From: Adiantum capillus-veneris
Lineage: Eukaryota; Streptophyta; Polypodiopsida; Polypodiales; Pteridaceae
Assembly (NCBI GenBank): GCA_014529385.2
Contig: CM043942.1
Coordinates: forward strand, 107,709,141-107,773,140
DNA length: 64,000 bases
Reading direction: 5' to 3'
The notes under the pieces are model-generated. The model was not told where the DNA came from. It did no database searches and saw only the letters and a program-made list of their open reading frames with translations. Both the position numbers and the translations under genes were made by a program. Numbering within the stretch: the first letter of the stretch is position 1; each line of letters begins with the position of its first letter. This document shows positions 45,081 to 55,664 of the stretch, in pieces.

Positions 45081-46334
45081 TCACACCGCACTGTCAACTT
45101 CTGTAGTTGCTGCACAAGCTGAAGGTTGCGTGCTAACACTACACAAGTAAAGTGTACCGACTTTTTCACCCTTGGCAACCACCAAAGATCCCTTTGAGAT
45201 CTTCCACCGTTTGTTTCCGAATGCAATGTTGTGACCTTCATCGTCCAATTGTCCTGTAGAGATAAAATTTTTGCGAAGAGAAGGAACGTGACTAACATCT
45301 TTAAGCTTCCATTCATTTCCGTTAGCAGTTTTGACAGAAACTGTACCTTTGCCGACAATCTCACAAGCTTCATCATCTCCCAAGTATACATACCCAAAAT
45401 TACCTTTGGTGTAGTCTTGGAAATGTTGCTTGTGTGGTGTCGCATGGAATAAAGCCCCGAAATCTACTATCCAGGAATTAGACACATTGTCTAATGAGAG
45501 AACTAGAGCATCTTGCTCTACTTTACCTGCCACATTGGCCTCCGATGTTGACTTGTTGTCTTGAGACTCTGTCTCCTTCTTCTTCTTGGACCAGCAATCC
45601 TTCTTGACGTGACCCTTCTTGCCGCAGTTCCAACATTCAAGAACTGACTTTGTGCGTGACTTGCTCCGCCTTGAGCGATCACGACCCTTTTGGTTTTTGA
45701 ACCTCTCCTTAAGCCTTCCTCTTGTTTCCACTGATAGTGCAGCACTTGATGATTCTCCTGTGCTTCTCCTTTGCATTTCCTCGCTTAGGAGAACACCCAC
45801 AACATCATCAAACTTAAGAGTATTTGTGCCAGAGATAGAATTACTTACAGCCATCACAAGGCTATCCCAACTATCCAGTAGAGATGGTAGTATAAGGAGA
45901 GCTCGCACTTCGTCATCGAAATTGATTTTCACTGATCAAAGTTGACTTATGTTTGTGTTAAAGTCATTTAGGTGTTCTGCAACTGAACCATTCTCTGCCA
46001 TCTTTAGATTGAACAAGCACTTCATAAGAAATACCTTATTGGATGCCGATGGTTTCTCGTAGAAGTTGTCAAGTGACTTCATCAAGTCCTCTGTGGTCTT
46101 CATCTCCGAAACATTGAAGGCCACCGTTGACGCCAAGCTTAACCGGATTGTTCCCAGTGCCTTTCGATCAAGGACAATCCATGCTTCATCTGCCATTGTT
46201 GCGGGCTTCTTCGCAAGACTGCCTAGTGGCAAATAGAGGTCCTTCTGGTAGAGATAGTCTTCAATCTACATCTTCCAATGTTGGTAGTTTTTCCCGTTGA
46301 ACTTCTCAATCTTGAGCTTCCCTTCCTCCGCCAT
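45081..46334 (-). pseudogene. gag-pro: Copia-C gag and protease (stops, protease active site changed)
   Basis: Start at ATG 46334 (MAEEGKLKIEKFNGKNYQHW). A TAG at 46266-46268 (likely from CAG) and a TGA at 45936-45938 break an otherwise continuous frame with UBN2 capsid sequence (ALGTIRLSLAS; SVAEHLNDFN; ALLILPSLLDSW). Knuckle CWNCGKKGHVKKDC at about 45597-45640. The protease motif reads WIVDFGALFHAT (about 45445-45480) where D-S-G-A-S is expected; both Ser positions have become hydrophobic by C-to-T type changes. Together with the TGA before pol this copy has three nonsense codons, all explained by transitions. Confidence 0.9.
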
Positions 46335-46393
46335 AACTCCCACTCAATTCAAGGAATCCTTTCCTTGAGATAATTTAGCTACGAGCAAACCTT

Positions 46394-46405
46394 GCTCTGA
46401 TACCA
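46394..46405 (-). other. Copia-C primer binding site
   Basis: Minus strand TGGTATCAGAGC, exact tRNA-Met complement, two bases from the 5' LTR. Confidence 0.95.
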
Positions 46406-46407
46406 GT

Positions 46408-46491
46408 TGTTAGGAAATAAGACGTAGCTAAATAGATAATTGAGTAGATTACTCAATGGAGAGAGACAGATTTATATACACGAGATTATAG

Positions 46492-46536
<45 letters not shown>

Positions 46537-46924
46537 TACACACGATATACGTGGTTCACCCAATGTGGGCTACGTCCACGGGAAAGCAGCCACTCAATGG
46601 CTTTAGTACTTCAAAACAAGAAGTAGTTTACAAAGGGATTATACCCTTAATGGAGCTCCCGCCTTGCTTCACTCTCACCACCTCACACTCACCTTGTTGC
46701 ATCAACTTCACACTATGAAATGTGTGTAGAAATGGCCTCCTTTTATAGGCGAAAAAGAATATTCCGGACTTTAAAGTTGCCCCTGATTCTTGTCCGTGAA
46801 AATTTTGATTTCCGGTGAGTGATTTTCCTTCATGCACGATGGCTTCTCCTCATAATGGGGGCCTCACAAATGTGCGCTTTTACCACAGAAAATTACAAGG
46901 GTAAATCAGGCTCCATACTTAACA
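46408..46924 (-). repeat. Copia-C 5' LTR (517 bp)
   Basis: As the left LTR but with (GA)n expanded at about 46494-46532, which accounts for its extra 28 bases. Confidence 0.95.
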
Positions 46925-47766
46925 TGGATGATGGTGCAACTCATAAATTCTTGAACTATAAGCTAGTCAAGAAATTGAAGCTTACATAGACTCCCTCCTC
47001 TCACAAGTATGTGTTGGAGCAAATGTCTGGGAATGATAAATAAGTATGGGACACGGTAGTTCAAGGGGATGAGCTTATTGTTCAAGATCATACGATGACC
47101 CTTGACTTCCAAGTTATGAACATGGACCGTGCTGATGTAGTTTTAGGACAGGAGTGGCTGCATGGTTTAGGAAACACATTGCACACTAGTTATGAACACA
47201 ACTCCTTATCCTTCATGGCCAATCGTAAACATGTGATTTTGCTTGGTGAGAAAAAAAAACCATCTGCACCTCTTATATTTACAGCCGAGCTTTCTATTTT
47301 ATAGAAATCATATTTAATAGATGAATTCTTTTTGTGTTACTGCTTGTCTCCAGGTCTTGTGAATTCTCAAGAGCAAAGTGTGGTGAGTTCTAGTAATGGT
47401 ATGCAAAGTGCAATGAATTCTAATGACAAATCTAACGAACAAGTGCTCTCAATTTTAGTTCTATATAGCAACGTGCAGCTCTTGTAAAACAAACATTATA
47501 GGAATTACAAGATTCTCCATCCCAGCATAACTCTAGTTTACTTTCTCCTTTTGCATGGCAAAGGTTGACTCCCTTACTCATGGAGTATAGTGATGTTTTC
47601 TCAAGTGATTTACCCCCTACACGTGATGTGCAGCATGGCATAGATGTCTTGCAAGACACTAAATCGGTGAGTAAACCACCTTATCATATGAGTGCTAAAG
47701 AAGCCAAGGAGGTTGAGAGTCAGCTGGTTGACTACCTCGCCCATGGTATCATTAGACCTAGCACTT
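46925..47766 (+). pseudogene. pol: Gypsy-2 protease remainder and RT start
   Basis: Continues the protease (MDDGATHKFLNYKLVKKL; the active site would read L-M-D-D-G-A-T) and LDFQVMNMDRADVVLGQEWL (about 47100-47155), the usual C-terminal retropepsin block. Then LLMEYSDVFSSDLPP...HGIDV and EVESQLVDYLAHGIIRPST, the start of RT. At 47766 it is cut by Copia-B2; the RT resumes at 50856. Several stops are present. Confidence 0.85.
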
Positions 47767-47775
47767 TGTTGGAAT

Positions 47776-47857
47776 CAGATTGGGCTGGTTGTTTTGACAC
47801 GCAAGTGTCCAAAAGTGGTTTTTGTTTCATGCTTGGTAGTTCATGTATATCATGGAA
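47776..47857 (+). repeat. Inverted RNase H fragment at the 3' end of Copia-B2
   Basis: Reads SDWAGCFDTQVSKSGFCFML and GSSCISW on the plus strand, matching 33180-33260 of Copia-B1, while the rest of Copia-B2 is coded on the minus strand. Confidence 0.9.
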
Positions 47858-47869
47858 TTAGGGTATAAC

Positions 47870-49133
47870 CTATTTCTCTACATAACCCTTTGCAACAAGT
47901 CGAGCCTTATGGCAATCGATCTCACCATCCGGTTTGCGTTTCAACTTGTAAACCCCCTTTGTACCAATGGACTTTTTGCCAGGAGGCAAATCACATAAAG
48001 ATCGTGTGTCATTGTCTATAAGTGCATCATATTCTGATTGCATGAAAGCCATCCAATTTTTTGAATTCTGTGCTTCATCAAAAGACAGAGGCTCCTCAAC
48101 ATCATGTAAGCTAGACACAGCCAAAGCATAACAATCCGATGCATAAGATGCATGCCGAGAGCTTGAAAAAGTACACCTAGACAAAGGTGCATCTAATTTA
48201 CTGTCACGCAAAGTGTGCACTAGCCATTTTGGCATACCTCTAGCCTGCTCATTTTCAACCCTTTCCTCATCAAGTACATCATGTACATCTACATCAGTAA
48301 TAGGCTGATCTGTAACATTTTTAGAAACCCCAATAGGTTGTACATTTGGTCATTGGAACTTACATTCGTATTTCCACCACTGAAAAGAGGCAACAAAGTG
48401 TCATAAATGTATATGAGCTTACATTACTGTCTCTAGTACATGACAGCAAGGGCTGAACAGAATCTTCGATAAACACTACATCCCGTGAAACCAGAATACG
48501 TTTTGTTTGTGGATGATACAACCTGTAACCTTTGCTTTCAGCACTATAACCAACAAAACTACATTTGACAGCCTTATCATCCAATTTTCTGTGTTGTGTT
48601 TGTGGCACCAAAGCATATGCCAAACAGCCAAAAACACGCATGTGCTCAATAGAAGGCTTTCTATCATGCCATGATTCATATGGAGTACTAGATTTCAAAG
48701 CTTTCATAGGACACCTGTTTAGTACATAAGTGGCACACATGATGGCCTCAAGCCAAAAAGAATGCGGAAAAGCTTGACTTTTGACCATACATCGTGCCAT
48801 TTTTGTAAGTGACCTGTTTTTCCTCTCAGCAACACCATTTTGTTGAGGTGTATAAGGCAGTTTAGATTGGTGTTTTATCCCATGACTAGCCAGAAATGCA
48901 TTGAATTCATGAGACATATACTCCCCCCCTTGATCGGAACGGAGGGTACCCATAGTACATTTCGAGACTTTTTCAGTCATAGCCAGAAATTGTTTGAAGC
49001 ACATAAAAACTTTGGACTTCGCTTTAAGCAGAAATACCCATGCATGCCTGGAGAAATCATCAATGAAAGTCACGAAGTAAAGGTAATTTCCCAAGGACGG
49101 AGTTTTCATGGGTCCACAAACATCACTATGCAC
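47870..49133 (-). pseudogene. pol: Copia-B2 integrase and truncated RT
   Basis: Integrase (49133-48360): HSDVCGPMKTPS, LRSDQGGEYMSHEF, NGVAERKNR; all three catalytic residues D, D and E are kept, unlike Copia-B1. A stretch with frameshifts leads to the RT start (48235-47870): ALPDNDTRS-like linker, LPPGKKSIGTKGVYKLKRKP, KARLVAKGYVEK, then stop, just where the rearranged LTR sequence begins. No YVDD box remains. Confidence 0.9.
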
Positions 49134-49136
49134 AAG

Positions 49137-50264
49137 CTACAACCTACATGTGGCCGGAATTGAACCATCCTTTAGAAACTTAGAACATTGCATCTTACCC
49201 AAAATATAGTCTTCACAAACATGTTCGACAAGTGCTTCAAGAGGCGGCAAAGAAGCAACCATATCAGATTTCGGCAAATGCAGCAAACTGAAAAAATTCA
49301 GATGAGCAAAACGTGCATGCCAAAGTTTTGCATCTGAAATAGCCCTTGAATCTACAACAGCATTTGCAAAAAAATTTCCACACTTGTCATACAAAGTGAG
49401 CTTATACAGCCCACGGCACAAAAGGCCAAATGCAACAATTTCATCACCAAAACTGAGATCATGAATTGTACATTTGTCATCCACAAATTTGACTACAACT
49501 CCAAGTCTAGCAAGTGCGGATACAAACAAGAGATTCTTCTTGATCCCAGGTACATAAAGTGCATCAACAAGTGTGAAGGAACTGCCATTAGCAGCAGTGA
49601 GCACAATCTTTCCAACTCCCTGAACTGGATAAGAGCCGTTGTTGGCACAAGTGACTGAATTCCCATGAGGGACTAACTCGAGAGAGGTAAACAATTCACG
49701 ATGTGAGGTAATGTGCTTTGTAGCACCACTTTCAAAATACCACACATGTGAATCTGCAGCAATTGACAAGCATGCATCATAGACATTAGGATTGTAAGTG
49801 CACCCTACGTTAAAAGCCCATTCTGCATCAACATCAGCAACACAATCTCCTTTCACAGAAGACTCAACAATGGCTTCATTTGTAGTGGAACCAGCATTTT
49901 CAGTGGAACCACCCTCTTTCTTCTTAACCTCTTTGGCCTTCAACTTAGGACACGACTTGATCAAGTGATCCTTAGCTTTACAATAATGGCAATGCATTTT
50001 CTTTTTGCCCTTATCACCAGAATTTCCAAATGAATTGCTGCCAACAGAAGAATTAGGAACAATCCTTGCAGCAAGACCTGCAACATCCTCAACATCGCCT
50101 ACATCCTCAGAACAAGGATGTACATCAATGCGCTGCACAATATTCTAGATGCCCTTTGACACAAGAACGTGTTGCATCATATAATCCCACATAGGGTAAT
50201 TGTCCCCATCCAGCCTGTCCTTAGTAGCAAACATCTTGAAGACATCTATGTTGTTGTCAGCCAT
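49137..50264 (-). pseudogene. gag-pro: Copia-B2 gag (core deleted), protease and GAG-pre-integrase
   Basis: Start at ATG 50264. Codon 40 is TAG (50145-50147), exactly as in Copia-B1. After DVEDVAGLAARI the sequence jumps to VPNSSVGSNSF, so the capsid core of about 590 bp present in Copia-B1 is lost. Knuckle CHYCKAKDHLIKSC near 49955-49998. Protease motif WYFESGATKHIT: the catalytic Asp is Glu (codon 49731-49733). The GAG-pre-integrase block (LWHARFAHLNFFSLLHL) ends at a TAG (49137-49139) that corresponds to CAG in Copia-B1. Confidence 0.9.
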
Positions 50265-50611
50265 GGTAAATGCTGCACTTGATGTGAAAGCTGCTCAAAA
50301 ATCGGAGAAACGGAGTGGGAACAACCATGCTATATTAGCACAAACCGTAGAAGACTGTAAGGCATCTGTTATGCAAAATCAGCAATGACAAGAATTCTGT
50401 ATAAAATGACAAAATTGCCTTTGCATACCTACATGTAGTGGAAACGGAGGCCGAAATGAGCCCGAATCAAAAATCTGAGCAGATTGAGCTCTACGTGCAC
50501 ACTCAAAATATATGTCGACCTGAAAACGCTCGCCAAACCTCACTGTAATCGAAGAAAGTGAGCAGGCGTGTGCTGGAGCAGTTAGCAACTAAGCCTGGGA
50601 GGACGTAACCT

Positions 50612-50623
50612 GCTCTGATACCA
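50612..50623 (-). other. Copia-B2 primer binding site
   Basis: Minus strand TGGTATCAGAGC, exact, two bases from the LTR. Confidence 0.93.
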
Positions 50624-50625
50624 AT

Positions 50626-50850
50626 TGTTGGAGTTAGGGTTGCAGAGAAACGCACCTAGCTTGGAGAAGATGAAGGAAGCTCAAGGCACACAATAGAGAG
50701 TGTGTTACTTAGTGTGCAGTGAAAGATAGATAGCCCTAGAGTCATGGGCGTATACACAATGCTTGGGGGAAAAAACCTCCTAAAGAGGGAAAAATGCCCC
50801 GGCGGTCCTAGTGTGTTCACACACATCACTACCACATGTATATGGTAACA
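50626..50850 (-). repeat. Copia-B2 5' LTR (225 bp)
   Basis: Reverse complement of the Copia-B1 LTRs, with ends TGTTGGAGTTAGG...CATATGGTAACA on the plus strand. Confidence 0.95.
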
Positions 50851-50855
50851 CACTT

Positions 50856-51590
50856 TGACTTGGCATCACCTATTCTATTGGTAAAAAAGAAAGATGGTAC
50901 TATGCGCATGTGCGTAGGTTATCGCGGATTAAATGCGATAACCATCAAGAACAAGTATCCTCTGCCTCGAGTGGATGAGTTGTTTGATCAACTCCACGGG
51001 GCAAGATACTATACAAAGATAGATCTTTGTTCAGGATACCACCAGGTGCATATTCTACTACAGGATATCTCCAAAACTGCCTTCAGAACACAATTCGGGC
51101 ATTTTGAATTTTTGTTTATGTATTTTGGTCTAACCAATGCTCCAGCTACATTATGACACTCATGGATAGTGTCTTACGCCCCTATCTTGGAAAATTTGTT
51201 GTGTTTTTCCTTGATGACATTCTCATTTACAGTGAGACTGAAGATAAACACATAGAACCCTTACGACTACTGTTTGAACAACTACGAGCTCACACGCTGT
51301 ATGCTAAGCAAAGCAAGTGCAATTTCTTTAAAACAGAGATACATTACCTCGATCATGTGATCTTTTATTATGGCATCAAGATGGACATGGACAAGGTCAC
51401 TGCCATTCTTTGATGGTGCCACATCCCAACACGATTGAGGAGCTTCAAATATTTTGAGGCATGGATGGATTTTATCGATAGTATATCCGTGACTATGCCA
51501 AAATCACTATTCCTATGACGGATCAACTTAAAGAAAAAGGTAAGACCTTTCCTTGGGAATAAGCCCAAAAATGCACTTTTGAACAGCTCA
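50856..51590 (+). pseudogene. pol: Gypsy-2 reverse transcriptase
   Basis: [21 protein letters not shown] (given in part: [14 protein letters not shown]), [28 protein letters not shown] and GLTNAPATL, then a frameshift at about 51150 and FVVFFLDDILIYSETEDKH with the FxDD catalytic box (about 51202-51230). Downstream the thumb region is present but frames change after 51413. Confidence 0.88.
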
Positions 51591-53340
51591 AGCTAGCTAT
51601 AGCCACAGCTCCCATCCTAGCGATCGTCGACCCACTTAAGCCGTTTGTGGTAGAGACTAATGCTAGTGATAAAGCAATTGGTGTGGTACTTCTCTAGGAG
51701 GGAAGACCTATAGCCTTTGAAAGTAAAAAGTTAGATAGAGCTCAATAGAATTATTATGTCTCTGAGAGAGAGATCTATGCCATAATTCATGCTTTACAAA
51801 AGTGGCGACACTATTTATATGGTGCCGAGTTTGAAGCAGTTTTGGACCATGAGAGTATCAAATGGTTTGCTACTCAAATGGACTTGAAGGGCCGTAAAGC
51901 TAGATGGGCCAAAATACTTCAAGATTATGATTGTAAGCTACGATATCACAAGGGGAGATATAATGTAGTAGCGGATGCACTAAGTCGGATGCCTCAGATT
52001 AATTCACTTGCTTTGACGGAAATAAAGAGTGGATTTTTACAGTCATTACGTAGCAACTGTGCACAAGATCAATCATATGCTAAAGTGTGGAGTGAAATTT
52101 TAAAAAGGGATACCTCACACTCACATGTCTCTCAATAGCCAGATCAACATGTCTCTGCACACGTAGATAAAAACTCCAACACACAGAGGTCCACCCCTAC
52201 TCAGGAAGAGCTTAAGCGATGAAAGAATTTTTCCATTGATGATGGCTACCTACTCCACAAGGGTAGAGTATGTGTACCAAAGGACTCAAACACTGGGTGC
52301 CAAATCTTATTTGAGTGTCATGATAGTCCAAGTGCTGGTCATCCAGGTATTGGTAAGACGTATGCCTTAGTTCGACGACAATTTTATTGGCTAGGCTTAC
52401 ATCATGATGTTCAAGAGTACGTACTAAACTTCCAACAGTGCCGAGTTAATAAGGCAAAGTACCTCAAGGTAGGTGGCCTTTTACATCCTTTAGATATTCC
52501 ACAAGGTAAGTGGGAGAGTATCTCTATGGATTTTGTAGTAGGACTACCTACTACGAATCATGGCCATGATGCCATTTGGGTAATTGTAGACCGTCTCACA
52601 AAGATGGGTCGATTCATCCCCACTAAGACTACGATTAAAACACCAAAATTAGCATGGCTATTTGTAGAGAATATATATAAACTCTACGGTCTTCGCGCCT
52701 AGTGTTATTAGTGAAATAGATCGAAAGTTCGATAATCACTTCTAGGGAGCCGTGTTCCAAAAGTTGGAAACTAAACATAATCTAAGTACGGCTGATCATC
52801 CAGAAACGGATGGCCAAACCAAAAGAATTAAATTAAGTGCTATAAAATATGCTATGAGCGTACGTTAGCGAGAAGCAAACCAATCGGGAAGACTACTTGC
52901 CTGTATTGGAATTTGATTATAATAGTTCAAAGCATGTGACTACAAGGTTTAGTCCATTTATGTTTTTATATGGATTTCAACCTAGATCACCCGTTATGGT
53001 GGGGTTGGCTAAGGAGAAGATACAACAAGCAAAGGATTTTCTCCAAGACCATTTTGACATGCTTCGAGTTGCTCGACAAAATTTTAAGCAAGATCAAGAT
53101 TGATATAAGAAGTACGCAGATGAGCATCGTCTCTTGCTACTTTCAAAGAAGGAGACAAGGTTTTCCTCAAAGTTTCAAAGCATTCAGAAAGTCTGAAGAT
53201 GGGAAAAGTTTCTAGACTTTCTCCACGCTATTGTGGACTATTTACCATTCTCCAACGTATCTAGGTCAAGTGGCCTATAAGTTAGCTCTCCCAGAGCACT
53301 GACGAGTTCATCCTGTTTTTCATGTTAGTCGTTTATGAAA
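51591..53340 (+). pseudogene. pol: Gypsy-2 RNase H and integrase
   Basis: RNase H: PFVVETNASDKAIGVVLL, RPIAFESKKLD, EREIYAIIHALQKWRHYLYG, HESIKWF, then YNVVADALSRMPQ (about 51960-51995). Integrase: HDSPSAGHPGIGKTY and a partly lost zinc pair (FQQCRVNK), SMDFVVGLPTTNHGHDAIWV (first D), then frameshifts around 52690-52880 where the second D and the E region (HPETDGQTKR-like) lie, then PVLEFDYNSSKHVTT and PFMFLYGFQPRSP. The integrase tail is broken by several stops. Confidence 0.85.
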
Positions 53341-53377
53341 ACAACTAGGACAGAATGATAATGTCATTGAGACACGT

Positions 53378-53599
53378 GTGTTAGTTAACCTTATCAAACC
53401 GCCAAGCATTCCTCGTGAGCCCGAAAAGATTTTGGATTCTCATGAGCTTCGCACCAGACATCATGTTAGAAGACATGTGTTGGTAAAATTTCTAGATAGA
53501 CCTGAAGAAGGTTCTACATGGGAGAATGCCTCCACACTTAAGAAACATTTTCCAACTTTCGTTTTTGAGGACAAAAATGATTCTCCAAGGGGGGGTAAA
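53378..53599 (+). pseudogene. pol: Gypsy-2 chromodomain and 3' end
   Basis: PEKILDSHELRTRHHVRRHVL, LVKFLDRPEEGSTWEN and FPTFVFEDK form a chromodomain (VLVKFxxxPxxxxTWEN). The stretch AAGGGGGGGTAAA directly before the 3' LTR is the purine tract. Confidence 0.85.
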
Positions 53600-53722
53600 T
53601 GTAAGGACATGGGTCCTATGGGAAATGCCACCGGCATGGCCGGATAGTGTGTACACTAGGGGGAGGCTATAAGATAGGACGGTTGGGTGGAGAATAGCAC
53701 ACGCATTACCACCGCCCTTTCA
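53600..53722 (+). repeat. Gypsy-2 3' LTR (123 bp)
   Basis: TGTAAGGACATGGG...CGCCCTTTCA, followed by AGCAC. Confidence 0.93.
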
Positions 53723-53727
53723 AGCAC

Positions 53728-54640
53728 GTTCTTGGATTTGGTCCTTGATCCACTACCCTTTGTGTTAATTTGAAATTAATTAGCCTGTGTGTGTATCTTG
53801 CATTTGCATTTAGGTTGCCTTGGATTTGAGCTACTCCATTGAAGGCCACGAATACACATTTTGGATCCATTCAATTAGAAGATGCACCAGCAAATTGAAG
53901 GGACACACTTATGTGTGTACGTAATCATTGGCATTAACTTTTGATCGAGCCCATCTACACAAATTTTGAACTAATATACGCTAGCAATTAATGCCTTGAT
54001 TGAATTATAAGATTTTAAGCTCAATCTTTAGTTTTTCAGGAGCATTTTTAGGTGGAAGTCAAGCTTTAAATTTTTTGGGAATTCAAAAGGTGGGAAGGTA
54101 GCTTTTTTCTTTAAAAGTGCTTGTTTGGCTTTATAAAAGAGCACAACTTACAACAAGGACATACAAACCTAATTTGGGATTCCCATCAAAAAATCCTTGA
54201 GCTCTTATTATAAAGAGTGTTTTCCATGTGCTGAAATGATCCTACTAACCACCTCAAATTGGGCCTAAAAGACCATTCTGATGCAGTTGATACTTTTTTT
54301 TTAATCTCAAGGACGGCATCAATTCAAATCAAGCTCAAGGGGGAGCGTCCCATTGCATACAAGCTTCTAGGCTTTGAGGCCAAGCGTTACTTCCTGTGCC
54401 GTCTCCACACGAGACCCAAAGACAAAATAAATGTATGTATTACCCAATTCTAAGATTGTCAAAACCCAAATAGATCCAAGCCATGCATTCACACAAGTAT
54501 TGTCACATTGTGAACAAAACTACTACATCCATATTTGCATATACACAAGAACTATATCCACCAATAAGAAGGGGGATGCACCCAACTGGTGTTTCCTCAA
54601 ATATAATGCTAGGAACCAAAAAGAGTCCTAGAGATTAACA
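53728..54640. other. AT-rich DNA, nothing recognised
   Basis: No gene or repeat identified. Confidence 0.4.
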
Positions 54641-54879
54641 TAAGGGAAAAGACAACATAAAAGGGGAACAAATACAACAGTCTAGTATGAACCGCTAGTG
54701 AGTGAGGTGGATAGATAAGTGTGCCATCACTTTGGTAGGTAGACCAACTTGGTGTAGTCCGGTTGTGGTATCACTACTGACAAAGATATGCATATACACC
54801 AAGGTGCACCAATGGTCATGATTGTTGGTGGTAGTCATCCAGGAGTCGTAGATGTTGAGCTTTACATCTTAACATGCCC

Positions 54880-55111
54880 CCTCAAGCTCCAAACCATCTC
54901 TTGTATGCCAAGTATCTCTCAAAACCACCGTAGCTTTGCCACTCCAAGGGCCTTCATGAAGATATTTTCAACCTGCTCAGCTGTTTCCACGTACTCCAGG
55001 TCGATGTCGCCTGCTAAGACCCTCTCTCAAATGAAGTGGTAGTGCACCTCAATATGCTTTGTCTTCGCGTGAAACAATGGATTTTATCACAATTGTATGC
55101 TGCTAAGCTTG
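54880..55111 (-). mobile_element. Copia-D: relic of a copia RNase H end with purine tract
   Basis: The minus strand reads NPLFHAKTKHIEVHYHFI, stop, ERVLAGDIDLEYVETAEQV then NIFMKALGVAKLRWF (about 55086-54930), the C-terminal end of copia RNase H. After it lies GAGGGGGCA (purine tract) and TGTTAAGATG..., the probable start of a 3' LTR running left from about 54876 for an unknown length (perhaps to about 54640). It is cut on its 5' side near 55112 by sequence resembling the MITE end at 19570. Confidence 0.75.
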
Positions 55112-55140
55112 CCACAATCATTAGGGAAAGTTTGGACTCA
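55112..55140 (+). repeat. Second copy of the MITE-like end
   Basis: CATTAGGGAAAGTTTGGACT followed by CAAATTTGG; close match to the left end at 19573. The partner end was not found within 1 kb. Confidence 0.5.
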
Positions 55141-55664
55141 AATTTGGTCCTTTTAGCACTAGAGAGAGAATGCAACGCAACCAATGGATGGCGGGCTACT
55201 GTAACGGTAGCTTGGATTCTCCTTGCTTTTATCTCAAACTTCATCGTTTTCAAAAAACAATTTTTAGTTGCTTAAAAAACCTTAACAATAATATACATTG
55301 TGATTTGCTTGAATCTTTCTTGTCAGGGCCAAATATAGGACAAATGTACCATGACTCACACTCAATGCAGTTTTGTGAACTTTTTTGATAGGAGAGACTT
55401 CATAGTATTCCCGTTCATTCTCATTCATTTGCACTCAACTAACTATTTTTTTTGCATTTGATTGTATTGTGTTTTCAATCAAAAACACTCCACCTATCAC
55501 ATATGTGCTATGCATCTTGACATAGAAGAATCACTAATGAAGAACAGAAGACCTCGACGACCATCCGCAAGCATTAAGTCTGTCAAAATTTTCAACAACT
55601 TCAATTTGGACAACAGTCGATGGCTTTTCACCACCATTAAAGTTGGAGGTTGGTTCTCCTATAG

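Larger units (their letters stand above)
41956..46924 (-). mobile_element. Copia-C: young full-length Ty1/copia (Tork-like) element, 4969 bp
   Basis: LTRs at 41956-42444 and 46408-46924, target duplication TGGAT at 41951-41955 and 46925-46929. It interrupts the protease of Gypsy-2 in antisense. Apart from a longer (GA)n run in the right LTR, the LTRs differ at about nine positions by eye (near 2%), so the insertion is recent. Pol is a single open frame of 840 codons. Domain order and gag/pol sequence resemble the Tnt1/Tork lineage. Confidence 0.96.
47767..50850 (-). mobile_element. Copia-B2: rearranged and internally deleted copy of the Copia-B family
   Basis: Target duplication CACTT at 47762-47766 and 50851-50855. 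The right end is a normal 5' LTR (minus strand, 50626-50850). The left end should be a 3' LTR but keeps only its outer bases (TGTTGGAAT), followed by 82 bases of RNase H in the opposite orientation, then GGAATTAGGGT (LTR again), then the RT start on the minus strand. Most of RT, RNase H and the 3' LTR are gone, and the gag core is deleted. Confidence 0.93.
39754..53722 (+). mobile_element. Gypsy-2: chromovirus with very short LTRs, split by two copia elements
   Basis: LTRs at 39754-39875 and 53600-53722 share most of their sequence, and the five bases AGCAC lie at both outer edges (39749-39753 and 53723-53727). Subtracting Copia-C and Copia-B2 with their target duplications leaves about 5.9 kb, normal for a gypsy element. 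Order: gag, protease, RT, RNase H, integrase, chromodomain. The LTRs differ at roughly 16 of 122 positions by eye, so this is an old insertion. LTRs near 120 bp are unusually short for the class. Confidence 0.93.

Noticed and set aside
31400-49000. Integrase catalytic Glu replaced by Lys in all Copia-B copies (RSLTKMA, where other elements have Glu)
   Set aside because: Counting 35 residues from the second Asp puts the catalytic Glu at NGVAER, which is intact. The Lys is outside the catalytic triad.
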